NCBI GenBank assembly: GCA_052139695.1
Contig: JBKQWF010000310.1
Coordinates: forward strand, 1-64,000
Length of the DNA: 64,000 nt
Direction: 5' to 3'
DNA from: PLGF01 sp052139695
GTDB taxonomy: Bacteria > Verrucomicrobiota > Verrucomicrobiia > Limisphaerales > Palsa-1400
The notes beneath the pieces are model-generated. The model had not been told where the DNA came from. It was given only the letters and a program-made list of their open reading frames with translations, and made no database searches. Both the position numbers and the translations under genes were made by a program. The first letter of the stretch is position 1; each line of letters begins with the position of its first letter. This document shows positions 24,335 through 32,932 of the stretch, one piece after another.

Positions 24335-27300
24335 TCAGACGGGTTCCGCCAATTCCCTTGCCGGGCGGGCGGCAGTCAAAAGTTCCCCGTTCCGCTCCGG
24401 GAACAATTGCCGGATCATGACCAGGAATTGATCGGTCTCAAAGTGATGCAATTGAATGGCGCGAGCGGGACACTCGGCGGCGCAGATACCGCAGCCCATG
24501 CACTTGGCGGCCTCGATCTGACCCTTGCCGTCCTTGTTGCAAAACGGCGCGGAATACGGACAGACGGTGACGCACGTCATGCAGGAAATGCATTTCTGCT
24601 GGCTGACATAAGAGACCTGGGCGCTGACGTCGAGCTGCGTTTTGGAAAGGATGGTGGCGGCGCGCGCGGCGGCGGCGCGTGCCTGCGAAATGTTCTCGTC
24701 GATGAACTTCGGCGAATGAGCCAGCCCGCAAAGGAAGACGCCTTCAGTGGCGAAATCCACCGGCCGCAGCTTCATGTGTGCTTCCACGTAAAATCCGTCG
24801 CCGTTCAACGGCACCTTCAGCATGTCGGAAAGGCGCTTGTTATTCTTCAGGTCGCTTTCAATGCCGGTGCTGAGGACGACATTGTCAGCCTCGATCTGAA
24901 GCGGTTCGGGAAAATCGGGGCTCTTTATGCTAACGACCAGACCCTGATTATCGCGCACCTCGGGCGGTGCTTCGGGCGTATAGCGGATAAAGACGACGCC
25001 GGCCTGGCGCGCTTGCTGATAGTAGAGTTCACGGAAGCCGTAGGTCCTGACGTCGCGGTAGAGGACGAAGACGCTGGCGGCGGGATCTTGTTTCTTGATG
25101 GCCAATGCATTCTTAATGGCCATCGAGCAGCAAATACGGCTGCAGAAAGGATGCTGCTGGTTGCGCGAGCCGACACACTGGATCATGACGACATTCTGTC
25201 CCTGCGCGGGATAGGCTTTGTCGTGCAACAGTTTTTCCAGCTCAACCTGCGTCAAGACGCCCGCGGAACGGCCATACAAGAACTCGGCGGTCTTGGCCTG
25301 GCGCGCGCCGGTGGCGACGATGATGGCCCCGCCGGAGATTTCGAGTGGCTTGCCGGCTTTCACCAAGGACAAATGGAATTTGCCGACGTGGCCCTTGATG
25401 CCGGAGATTTCCGTTTCCAGATACAGCTTGATGTTAGGATGCTTCTCGACTTGCTGGATAAGGCCGTTGGTAAACTGGGCGAGGTCCGCGTGCTCGAAGG
25501 TGCTATGGATTTCGCGCAGGGTCCCTCCCAAACGATTCGTTTGTTCCACCAGATGCACCGGAAATCCCTGATTCGCGAGCGCCAGGGCCGCGGTCATGCC
25601 GCTCAAACCGCCGCCGATGACCAACCCCGTCTGGTCAACCTGCAGCGTCCCGCCTTCCAGCGGCGAAAGCACTCGCGCCCGGGCGACGGCCATGGTGACC
25701 AGTTCCACCGCTTTTTCCGTGGCGGATTGCGGCGCGGCGGAATGCACCCAGGAGCACTGGTCGCGGATGTTGGCCATCTCGAACAGATGGGGATTCAACC
25801 CCGCTTCGCGCAAGGTCTCACGGAACAGAGGCTCGTGCGTTCGCGGAGTGCAGGAGGCGACCACGATGCGATTCAGCCGATGCTCGCGGATCATATCCTT
25901 GATGTTCGACAAACTCGTATCGGAACAGGTGAACATCGTATGCGTCGCCAACACGACGTCCGGCAGGGTCGCGATGCTTTTCGCGACCCGCTCGACGTCC
26001 ACGACGGAGCCGATGTTCATGCCGCAATGGCAGACAAAGACCCCCAGTCGCACTGCTTCATCGGTGACATCATGCTCGGTGGGGTAACTCTTCTTGGTAA
26101 TCAGCGTATGGCGCGACGGCGCCAGCATCTCCATCGCCATGGACGCCGCGGCGCTGGCTTGAGTCACCGTTTCGGGAATGTCCTTGGGTTCCTGGAAGGC
26201 GCCGCCCACGAAGACACCCGGCCGGGAGGTCGATAAGGGCGCCAGGCGTTCGGTGTGGCAGAAGCCAAAGTCGTTCAGCTTTATATCCAGGCTGGCGGCG
26301 CACCCGGCCATGGAGTGCGGAGGTTCCATGCCAACGGACAGAACAATCAGGTCGAAATCCTGCTGTTGCAGCCAGCTATCGCCATTCAAAAACTGAACTC
26401 GCAAGTCTTTGCTGCCGGGAACCTGAATAATCCGCGAGGGAATGCTTTTGATGTAGTGGATATTTTTCTGCGCCCTGGCGCGCTCATAGTACTGGTCAAA
26501 ATCTTTGCCGTGGGCGCGGATATCCATGTAGAAGATGGTCGCGTCCAGGCCTTCGACGTGATCGCCCGCCACCATGGCCTGTTTTGTCGCCATCATGCAG
26601 CAGGTGGACGAGCAATAGTCATTGCCGCAAGCCGAGTCCCGCGAACCGACGCATTGGATCCAGGCGATGCGCTGGGCTTTGCGGCCATCGGACAGCCGGA
26701 TGACATGCCCTTCAAAGGGCCCCGCCGCCGAGAGCATGCGCTCGAATTGAACGCTCGTAACGACGTTGGGATAACGGCCATAGCCGAATTCGCCTTTTCG
26801 TTTGGCATCGAATTCACTAAAGCCCGGGGTCAGGATGACAGCGCCGACATCGAGCGTAACGGTCCGCTCCTTCATCGCGTGGTCGATGGCATGCTGTTGG
26901 CAAGCCTCGACGCACCGATTGCATTCCGCGCACAGGGCGCAGTTAAGACAACGTTCAGCCTCCGCCAGCGCTTGCTCCTCGGTCAGCCCTTTTTCGACTT
27001 CGTCGAAATTCCTCAGCCGGCTGGCGGACGGCAGCTCGGCGGCGCGAGGCCGGTCCTTCTTCGAGACTTTCCCGGTATCAGGCAGCAGCTCCTCCGGCAT
27101 GGGATGGACCGTGCTCTCAAAACGGGCAGCCAGCAGATCCTTGCCAGTCAAATAGCGTTCGATCGATTCGGCAACCCGTTTGCCGGCCGCGACCGCATCG
27201 ATCACTGACGCGGGACCCGAGGCGTTGTCGCCTCCGGCGAAAACGCCGGGGATGGAGGTTTGCCCGGTGATAGGGTCGGCCTTGAAGCATCCTCTTTGGC

Positions 27301-28831
27301 TCTCAACCGGGATATGCCCGACCAATTGCTCATCCACCATCTGGCCGATGGCCACAATGACTTGGTCGGCCTCCAGCGTGGCCAGGTCGTTCTCGTCAAA
27401 GGCAGGACTAAATCGTTTCTGCTCGTCGAAGACGCGGGTGCATCGTTTGACTTCGAGGCCCGTCACGGTGCCGTTCCCCGTGACACGCTTAGGACCCCAT
27501 CCATCGCGGATCGTGATGCTCTCGGCCAGCGTGGCCTCGATTTCTTCCTTGTACGCGGGCATTTCCTCGCGCCGTTCGAGGCAAACCATCTCGACCTTCC
27601 TGGCACCGAGGCGCAGGGCGGTTCGGGCGACATCCACCGCCACATTCCCGCCGCCAATTACCAGGACCCGTTCTTTCACCACCGGCTTCCGGGCCGAAGC
27701 CGCGTCCCGGAGGAATTCGACACCATGAAACACGCCGTTGATTTGTTCGCCTTCGATGCGGAGATGGCGGCTTTTCTGGGCGCCGGCGGAAAGGAATATG
27801 GCCTGATAATCTTGCCGGAGCGATTGGAAGGTGATGTTCTCGCCGATGCGGCAGTTATAGACGAACTTGACGCCCTTGCGGCGGATCAGTTCGATTTCAT
27901 GGTCCAAAATGTCCTTCGGCAGCCGGTACTCAGGAATCCCCCAACGGAGCATGCCGCCGGCGGCGCTGAGCGCTTCAAACACGGTCACGGCAAAACCGGC
28001 ATCGGCAAGATCGCTGGCTGCGGTCAAGCCGGCCGGCCCGCCGCCTATCACGGCGACCTTCTTGGCGTCCGGCGCGGGGGATTTCTCTTCCGGCAAAGCC
28101 AATTTTCCCGCTGCCAGCATTTCGATTTCCCGATCGGACGCGAATCGTTTCAACAACCGGATGGCGATGGGATCATCGGCCTTGCCGCGGGTGCAAACGG
28201 ATTCGCAGGGATGGGTGCAAATTCGGCCGCAGATCGCGGAGAGCGGATTTCGCTGGCGCACAAGGTTGACGGCCTTGAGGTATTCCTTCTTCTTGATGAG
28301 CTGAACGTAGCCTTGGACGTTGACCTTGGCCGGGCACTTCACCTTGCAGGGCGCGTGGCCGTGTTTGAGGATGCCAAAAATGTTGGGCGTGGCCTGAGCG
28401 TAGAGCTTGGCGATTCCCTTGCGCGTGCCGAGGCAGCGGTTGAACTCGTCCGGTATATCGATGGGGCAGGCTTGCGTGCATTCGCTGCAGCCGGTGCATT
28501 TATCCTCATCAACAAATCGTGGAAACCGCCGGACAGTTGCTTGAAAATGCCCCGGTTCACCCTTCAGGTCAGTCAATTCTGAGAGTGTCAGGATCTCAAC
28601 GTTGAGATTCCGCGCGCATTCCACCAGTTTGGGCGAGACAATGCAGGTCGCGCAATCGCCCGTCGGGAAAGTCTTATCCAGATGGGCCATCATGCCGCCG
28701 ATGGCGGCATCGCGCTCGACGAGATAGACCTTGAAGCCGCTGTTGGCCAGATCCAGCGCGGCCTGCACGCCGGCGATGCCGCCCCCCTGCACCAGCACCG
28801 CCCCAATCTTCTTGTCGTCGGATTTGCTCAT
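24335..28831 (-). CDS. hdrA: HdrA double fusion with a GltD/NfnB-like insert (1498 aa)
   Basis: HdrA is the flavin subunit where electron bifurcation occurs. Residues 1-155 are the start of an HdrA (GGGIAGVQAALDLA; GDCATC; 4Fe-4S CTGCSECTQACP at 112-122). Residues ~156-575 are an inserted NAD(P)H-oxidoreductase module like GltD/NfnB: CGRICTHPCESVC (201-213), FAD loop GGGPAGLT (263-270), NAD(P) loop VIGGGNVAVD (391-400), and FAGGDN (531-536). A ferredoxin-like cluster (CLNCALCAECNRCVEAC, 628-644) and the rest of HdrA 1 (to ~925) follow. A second HdrA starts near 930 (CHCGMNIG, ASCTPRTHEP, GGGLSGMT) and ends with two 4Fe-4S motifs (CISCMTCVTVCP, CMGCGICAAECP). It lies one base after hdrB. Confidence 0.92.
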   Translation of the reverse strand: MSKSDDKKIGAVLVQGGGIAGVQAALDLANSGFKVYLVERDAAIGGMMAHLDKTFPTGDCATCIVSPKLVECARNLNVEILTLSELTDLKGEPGHFQATVRRFPRFVDEDKCTGCSECTQACPIDIPDEFNRCLGTRKGIAKLYAQATPNIFGILKHGHAPCKVKCPAKVNVQGYVQLIKKKEYLKAVNLVRQRNPLSAICGRICTHPCESVCTRGKADDPIAIRLLKRFASDREIEMLAAGKLALPEEKSPAPDAKKVAVIGGGPAGLTAASDLADAGFAVTVFEALSAAGGMLRWGIPEYRLPKDILDHEIELIRRKGVKFVYNCRIGENITFQSLRQDYQAIFLSAGAQKSRHLRIEGEQINGVFHGVEFLRDAASARKPVVKERVLVIGGGNVAVDVARTALRLGARKVEMVCLERREEMPAYKEEIEATLAESITIRDGWGPKRVTGNGTVTGLEVKRCTRVFDEQKRFSPAFDENDLATLEADQVIVAIGQMVDEQLVGHIPVESQRGCFKADPITGQTSIPGVFAGGDNASGPASVIDAVAAGKRVAESIERYLTGKDLLAARFESTVHPMPEELLPDTGKVSKKDRPRAAELPSASRLRNFDEVEKGLTEEQALAEAERCLNCALCAECNRCVEACQQHAIDHAMKERTVTLDVGAVILTPGFSEFDAKRKGEFGYGRYPNVVTSVQFERMLSAAGPFEGHVIRLSDGRKAQRIAWIQCVGSRDSACGNDYCSSTCCMMATKQAMVAGDHVEGLDATIFYMDIRAHGKDFDQYYERARAQKNIHYIKSIPSRIIQVPGSKDLRVQFLNGDSWLQQQDFDLIVLSVGMEPPHSMAGCAASLDIKLNDFGFCHTERLAPLSTSRPGVFVGGAFQEPKDIPETVTQASAAASMAMEMLAPSRHTLITKKSYPTEHDVTDEAVRLGVFVCHCGMNIGSVVDVERVAKSIATLPDVVLATHTMFTCSDTSLSNIKDMIREHRLNRIVVASCTPRTHEPLFRETLREAGLNPHLFEMANIRDQCSWVHSAAPQSATEKAVELVTMAVARARVLSPLEGGTLQVDQTGLVIGGGLSGMTAALALANQGFPVHLVEQTNRLGGTLREIHSTFEHADLAQFTNGLIQQVEKHPNIKLYLETEISGIKGHVGKFHLSLVKAGKPLEISGGAIIVATGARQAKTAEFLYGRSAGVLTQVELEKLLHDKAYPAQGQNVVMIQCVGSRNQQHPFCSRICCSMAIKNALAIKKQDPAASVFVLYRDVRTYGFRELYYQQARQAGVVFIRYTPEAPPEVRDNQGLVVSIKSPDFPEPLQIEADNVVLSTGIESDLKNNKRLSDMLKVPLNGDGFYVEAHMKLRPVDFATEGVFLCGLAHSPKFIDENISQARAAAARAATILSKTQLDVSAQVSYVSQQKCISCMTCVTVCPYSAPFCNKDGKGQIEAAKCMGCGICAAECPARAIQLHHFETDQFLVMIRQLFPERNGELLTAARPARELAEPV

Positions 28832-28832
28832 G

Positions 28833-29702
28833 TCAGTTTGCCGCTGCCTTCTCCAAAACGGTGGAAGCGGGGACCATCAGCTTCTCGAAGCCGAGGTCCT
28901 CGGGGCGAAGCCCTAGACAAAGCCCAAGCAGTTGGGTGATGTAGAGGATGGGCAAGTGATAGTTCTTGCCAGTCTGTTTGTTGATATCCTGTTGACGCAA
29001 ATCCAGGTTGATTTGGCACATCGGGCAACTGACCGCGATGCAATCGGCCCCCGCCTGGCAGGCCATGTCGAGAATCGAGTCCGTGAGCTGGATGACCACG
29101 TCCGTTCGTGAAAGCGACAACCCGCCGCCGCAACATTCGACCTTGCCCGGCCAGTCCAGGCTTTGGCCGCCCATCGCTTTTACCAGGCGGTCCAGCGAGG
29201 TCGGATTCTCCGGGTCATCGAATTTTAAAATCTTGGGCGGCCGAACCAGCAGGCACCCATAGTAGCAGGCCACTTTGAGGTTTTTGAGCGGTTTCTTAAC
29301 GGAGCGGGAGATGGCCTTCAGGCCCACATCGTCCAGGAGCACTTCAAGGAAATGCCGCACTTTAACCGAGCCGTCGTAATCGCGCTCCAACGCCTGGCTG
29401 ACCTGCTCGCGCAGGCCGCGATCGGCGGTGATTTCGTGGTTCGCCACTTTCATGCGGCTGAAGCAGGCGGCGCAACTGACTACCATGTCCAGTTTGAGGT
29501 CCTGGACTTTAGCCAGGTTGGCGGCGGGCAGTGAGACAGCCAGAAATGGATTGGTCTGGTGGCCGGCGGTCGCGCCGCAACAAGTCCAGCCTTCGGGTTC
29601 AACCAGCTCAATGCCCAGCGTCCTCGCCACCGCCAGGGTGGATTGGTGCATGTCCCGGGCAGTGGATTCAGCCGAGCACCCTGGGAAATAGGCGTACCTC
29701 AT
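28833..29702 (-). CDS. hdrB: Heterodisulfide reductase subunit B-like (HdrB)
   Basis: 289 aa with two CCG domains: WTCCGATAGH and CAACFSRM in the N-terminal half, then ACYYGCLLVRPP and VECCGGGLSLS with CPMCQINLD in the second. In methanogens these cysteines bind two non-cubane [4Fe-4S] clusters that reduce the CoM-CoB disulfide. In bacteria lacking CoM and CoB the HdrB acceptor is usually unknown or, in MTHFR complexes, structural. It overlaps hdrC by 4 bp. Confidence 0.92.
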   Translation of the reverse strand: MRYAYFPGCSAESTARDMHQSTLAVARTLGIELVEPEGWTCCGATAGHQTNPFLAVSLPAANLAKVQDLKLDMVVSCAACFSRMKVANHEITADRGLREQVSQALERDYDGSVKVRHFLEVLLDDVGLKAISRSVKKPLKNLKVACYYGCLLVRPPKILKFDDPENPTSLDRLVKAMGGQSLDWPGKVECCGGGLSLSRTDVVIQLTDSILDMACQAGADCIAVSCPMCQINLDLRQQDINKQTGKNYHLPILYITQLLGLCLGLRPEDLGFEKLMVPASTVLEKAAAN

Positions 29703-30265
29703 GCTTGGGGTCCTTTGCTCTGTTTGGATTGCTTAAAGATGCGACCCACGGTTTTCCGGTCGCCACTCCGGGGAGGCAGCAAAGACATCTTCCGTTTCTT
29801 GAGCATGGCTGGAAACTTCTCCAAATCGTTCATCCATTTCCCCGTGCCAACTTTATAGGCGGCGACCATCCCCATTTCATAGCTGCGGCCAAACATCTCG
29901 ACTGTTTTCAGAAAAACATGGTTGAACAGCGGCACATCGCCGGCTGGCTCGGAGGCGCCGCGTTGCAGGGCCAGCAGGCGCAAGGCGTCCATGACTGCGG
30001 CGACATCAATCCCCATCGGACAGCGCGTGGAACAGATCTCACACGAGGCGCAAGTCCAGATGAGATCGCTCTCCAGGAGTTCGTCGCCGGCACCCAGATG
30101 CAGTTGACGCATCATTTCCGACGGCCGCGACTTGGTTAACTTGGCTACCGAACAACCGCTGGAGCATTTCTTGCACTGGAAGCAGACGTCCAGATCGACG
30201 CCGCAGATTTGTTCCACCGCGTCCTTTAAGCCAGGCCCGGTTTTCTTTTTGGTGATGGTCATCAC
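29699..30265 (-). CDS. hdrC: Heterodisulfide reductase subunit C-like (HdrC)
   Basis: 188 aa with two 4Fe-4S motifs, CFQCKKCSSGC and CASCEICSTRCP, followed by a helical C-terminal region. HdrC passes electrons from HdrA to HdrB. No membrane helices were seen, so this is the soluble form. It is coupled to hdrB (ATGA overlap) and starts 15 bp after the amidotransferase gene. Confidence 0.92.
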   Translation of the reverse strand: MMTITKKKTGPGLKDAVEQICGVDLDVCFQCKKCSSGCSVAKLTKSRPSEMMRQLHLGAGDELLESDLIWTCASCEICSTRCPMGIDVAAVMDALRLLALQRGASEPAGDVPLFNHVFLKTVEMFGRSYEMGMVAAYKVGTGKWMNDLEKFPAMLKKRKMSLLPPRSGDRKTVGRIFKQSKQSKGPQA

Positions 30266-30280
30266 GGGAGGTTTCTCCGG

Positions 30281-32932
30281 TTACTTCGCGGCCGCCTCCG
30301 CGAGGGCCGCTTCCGCGTTTTCGATGTTTTGCTCAGCCACTGCGGCAACGCTGGCAGGAACGACCTTGCGATACACGCCTGCGGGTCTGCGCCTCCGGCC
30401 GTTTTCAGTCAAGAGATGCTCGATGTTGATTCCGAACAGACGCTGGTTCTCCTCGAGCAACGGCAGGATCAATTCCCAGTCGGCATCGGTCAACCGGGCA
30501 AACTTGCCGCCGTTTAACTGCTGCTCGACCAAGGTTCGTTTCGGATCACGGACGAAAATGGCTCCGCCGGAGGCCAGGGAGAACAGATTGCTGCCGGGAT
30601 AAGGCTCTGGCAGCGGAACCAATTGCCCGTCGTCATCGAATTTGACGCCATTCAAGACGACGAATCCGCCGCCGCTATGAGGGTCGCCCGCCATGAAAGA
30701 TTCTGCCAGGAAATCCAGACACGTCCCGTTGATGATCACTTTGGGATGGCCGACGGAGTTGATGAGCGGCCGGCCAGCGGCGTTGCCGAGGACATAGACA
30801 CAGCCGCCTTTGGCGCCATACATAAAGGTCTGGCCCACGTCGCCATGAATGACCAGCTTGCCTTCCTTGATGATTTGGCCCAACTGGTCCTGCGCGTTCC
30901 CATGCACCGTCATCGTCAGCCCATCGATGCCGGAGGCCAGGTAGTCCCCACTGCTGCCATACACATCGATGGTGACCTCCTCCGTATTGGGCCCAAGCCC
31001 GCACCCGAGAAATCGCTGGCCAATGCAATTGAAGCTGATGAAATGCCGCCAACCCATCATATAAGCCTCGACGAGCAGGGCCGCATCACAACCGTCCCCT
31101 TCCGGCGAAAAATGCGCGGCGTCGATTACCAGCGTGTTTTCATTCTCCCGCGGTTTGCGCAGGTGTTGACGAGACTCGAAATCGATCAGACGAAACGCGC
31201 TCTTGCCGGCCTCTTTTGATCTGAAGTTGGGAAGATGGCTGAACAACCGGTTCCACTCGTTATGGACAATGTGGAGCAGATGGCTGCGTTTTTTGGCGCC
31301 GGTAGAGTAGATCCGGTCGTTCAGCAGGGTGAACACCTCTATCATGTCGGCTGTTTTGGACGAATCTTTCGCCTGCTGCGTGATCTGCCGGCACGCCAGG
31401 CGAAACTCATCAAAGGTCCACTGCGGCAGGAGCCCGCGCATCATTTCGAAAATCTCCACGCCATGAGCGCCCGCCACAGCAGCGAGGTCCGGACGGGGGG
31501 CGGCGCATCCATCCGCTGGCGGCAGTTCCCGCGAAAAATCGCACGATTCCGTTCCTTTGGGCAGGGGGACCGGTTTGCCAAATTTGTCGGTGCATGTGAT
31601 CCGTATTTTGCCGGCGGCATCCTTTTGCAGATTAAAAATGAAGGCCCCGCCATCGTTGTGGCTGCCGCCGCGCGCGTTCCAATAGCGGTCAGCCACAGGG
31701 CAAATCCGGTGGTCGTCCTTCGACAAGCTCAAGAGCGTGGCGTCAATCGCTTGTTTTTCGGAACAAATCAGGCCCACCTGCACTTGGCCGTCGCAGAAAG
31801 CGAACACCTGCGGCCGCAGCATGGCGGTGTCGGTAATGCCCATCAACTGGAACTGCTTTTCTCGGGCGAGCGTGCGGGCGATGATGAAGAACCAGGGGCC
31901 ATCGGGCGACCCATGCATATGCGTGGCCTGGATTGCCCGGTAAATCTTCCTTTTCTCCGTATCGAGACGGTCAAAATCCAGTTCCGTCGTGGGCGCCAGC
32001 GCCTCGATGATATATTCCAGCGGATAATGGTAGGTCCGGCTCAACAGATCGAAGAGCAGGGCCGAGACTTCCGTGTCGGTGAGGAACTGGGGATAGATCT
32101 GCCGCTGCCTGAGGTACTCCGTGACGGAATGGTAATTGGCAAAGTCGCCGTTATGCACCAAGGCCATGTCAATGGCCGCAAACGGATGGGCGCCGCCAGG
32201 GTGCCAGACGCGCCCCTTGGTCGGGAATCGTTGGTGGGCAATCCACTCGTGCGCGCACAGGTCCTCAATCTGGTAGTACTTGACGATCGCTTCGGCGAAC
32301 CCGACGACCTTGAGGATCATGAGGTCCCGCCCGTGCGAGAGCACGAAGGCCCGTTTCTCCCCGAGCGACGCGTAGTATTTCTGATTCAGGCTAAAGCTGT
32401 TCTGGTTGACAAACTCGGCTTCCGCTTCCTCGCGATCCAAACCCTGCAGATTGTTCCGGGCGATGAACGCGTCCAACACCTCCGGTTTGACGCGCACAAA
32501 ATAGCGGCTGACTGCCGGTGGCATCACCTCGAGCCCGGGCACGGACTTCCAGTCTTCGACTTGGTCGAGTTGGCCGGTCGCGGCGACGTCGAAGTGCGGG
32601 GTGATGAACTGCGCCTCGATTTCGGACCGTAACTTCGGGTCGATGAACGCCAGGTGCAGCAGGTAATGGCTATCGAGGACTTCGCGGCTGACCCCAAGCT
32701 GCTCAGGAACCAACCCCACCGCGGCGATGCCACCTCCCTTCCCATTGCCCCGGTTGTGCATCTGGCGGGACGGTTCGTAGATGTGCTTGCCCGGCACGGG
32801 CTCGCTGCAACAGAAGCCCACGACCCCGCAGCCTCCTTCCTCGGCTTCCTTCTTCAAGCTCGAGGAGTACTTGAGAGACTGGGCCAGCCATCTTCTGGAA
32901 TCGGCCAGGCGCTTTATCAATTCAGCGCTCAT
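30281..32932 (-). CDS. Glutamate synthase-like amidotransferase + GXGXG protein (GltB1/GltB3)
   Basis: From the ATG at 32932 (MSAELIKRL, overlapping the upstream stop as ATGA) the protein has 883 aa. Residues ~35-500 are a class-II glutamine amidotransferase with C35 in EEGGCGVVGF, HQRFPTKG and ALVHNGDFAN. The last ~250 residues are a GXGXG glutamate-synthase C-terminal beta-helix (FLGCGLGP; VYGSSGDYLASG; VHGDVGQTFMYGAKGG). The central FMN domain is absent and encoded separately by the upstream genes. C35 is preceded by 34 residues, so activity would require propeptide removal, as in GltB. The frame is open to 33181, but that start lies inside the upstream gene. Confidence 0.88.
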   Translation of the reverse strand: MSAELIKRLADSRRWLAQSLKYSSSLKKEAEEGGCGVVGFCCSEPVPGKHIYEPSRQMHNRGNGKGGGIAAVGLVPEQLGVSREVLDSHYLLHLAFIDPKLRSEIEAQFITPHFDVAATGQLDQVEDWKSVPGLEVMPPAVSRYFVRVKPEVLDAFIARNNLQGLDREEAEAEFVNQNSFSLNQKYYASLGEKRAFVLSHGRDLMILKVVGFAEAIVKYYQIEDLCAHEWIAHQRFPTKGRVWHPGGAHPFAAIDMALVHNGDFANYHSVTEYLRQRQIYPQFLTDTEVSALLFDLLSRTYHYPLEYIIEALAPTTELDFDRLDTEKRKIYRAIQATHMHGSPDGPWFFIIARTLAREKQFQLMGITDTAMLRPQVFAFCDGQVQVGLICSEKQAIDATLLSLSKDDHRICPVADRYWNARGGSHNDGGAFIFNLQKDAAGKIRITCTDKFGKPVPLPKGTESCDFSRELPPADGCAAPRPDLAAVAGAHGVEIFEMMRGLLPQWTFDEFRLACRQITQQAKDSSKTADMIEVFTLLNDRIYSTGAKKRSHLLHIVHNEWNRLFSHLPNFRSKEAGKSAFRLIDFESRQHLRKPRENENTLVIDAAHFSPEGDGCDAALLVEAYMMGWRHFISFNCIGQRFLGCGLGPNTEEVTIDVYGSSGDYLASGIDGLTMTVHGNAQDQLGQIIKEGKLVIHGDVGQTFMYGAKGGCVYVLGNAAGRPLINSVGHPKVIINGTCLDFLAESFMAGDPHSGGGFVVLNGVKFDDDGQLVPLPEPYPGSNLFSLASGGAIFVRDPKRTLVEQQLNGGKFARLTDADWELILPLLEENQRLFGINIEHLLTENGRRRRPAGVYRKVVPASVAAVAEQNIENAEAALAEAAAK

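Noticed and set aside
23915..28582. Long plus-strand frames (773, 317 and 440 aa) opposite hdrA and mvhD
   Set aside because: The minus-strand products are recognisable Hdr proteins; the plus-strand frames are GC-driven shadows.
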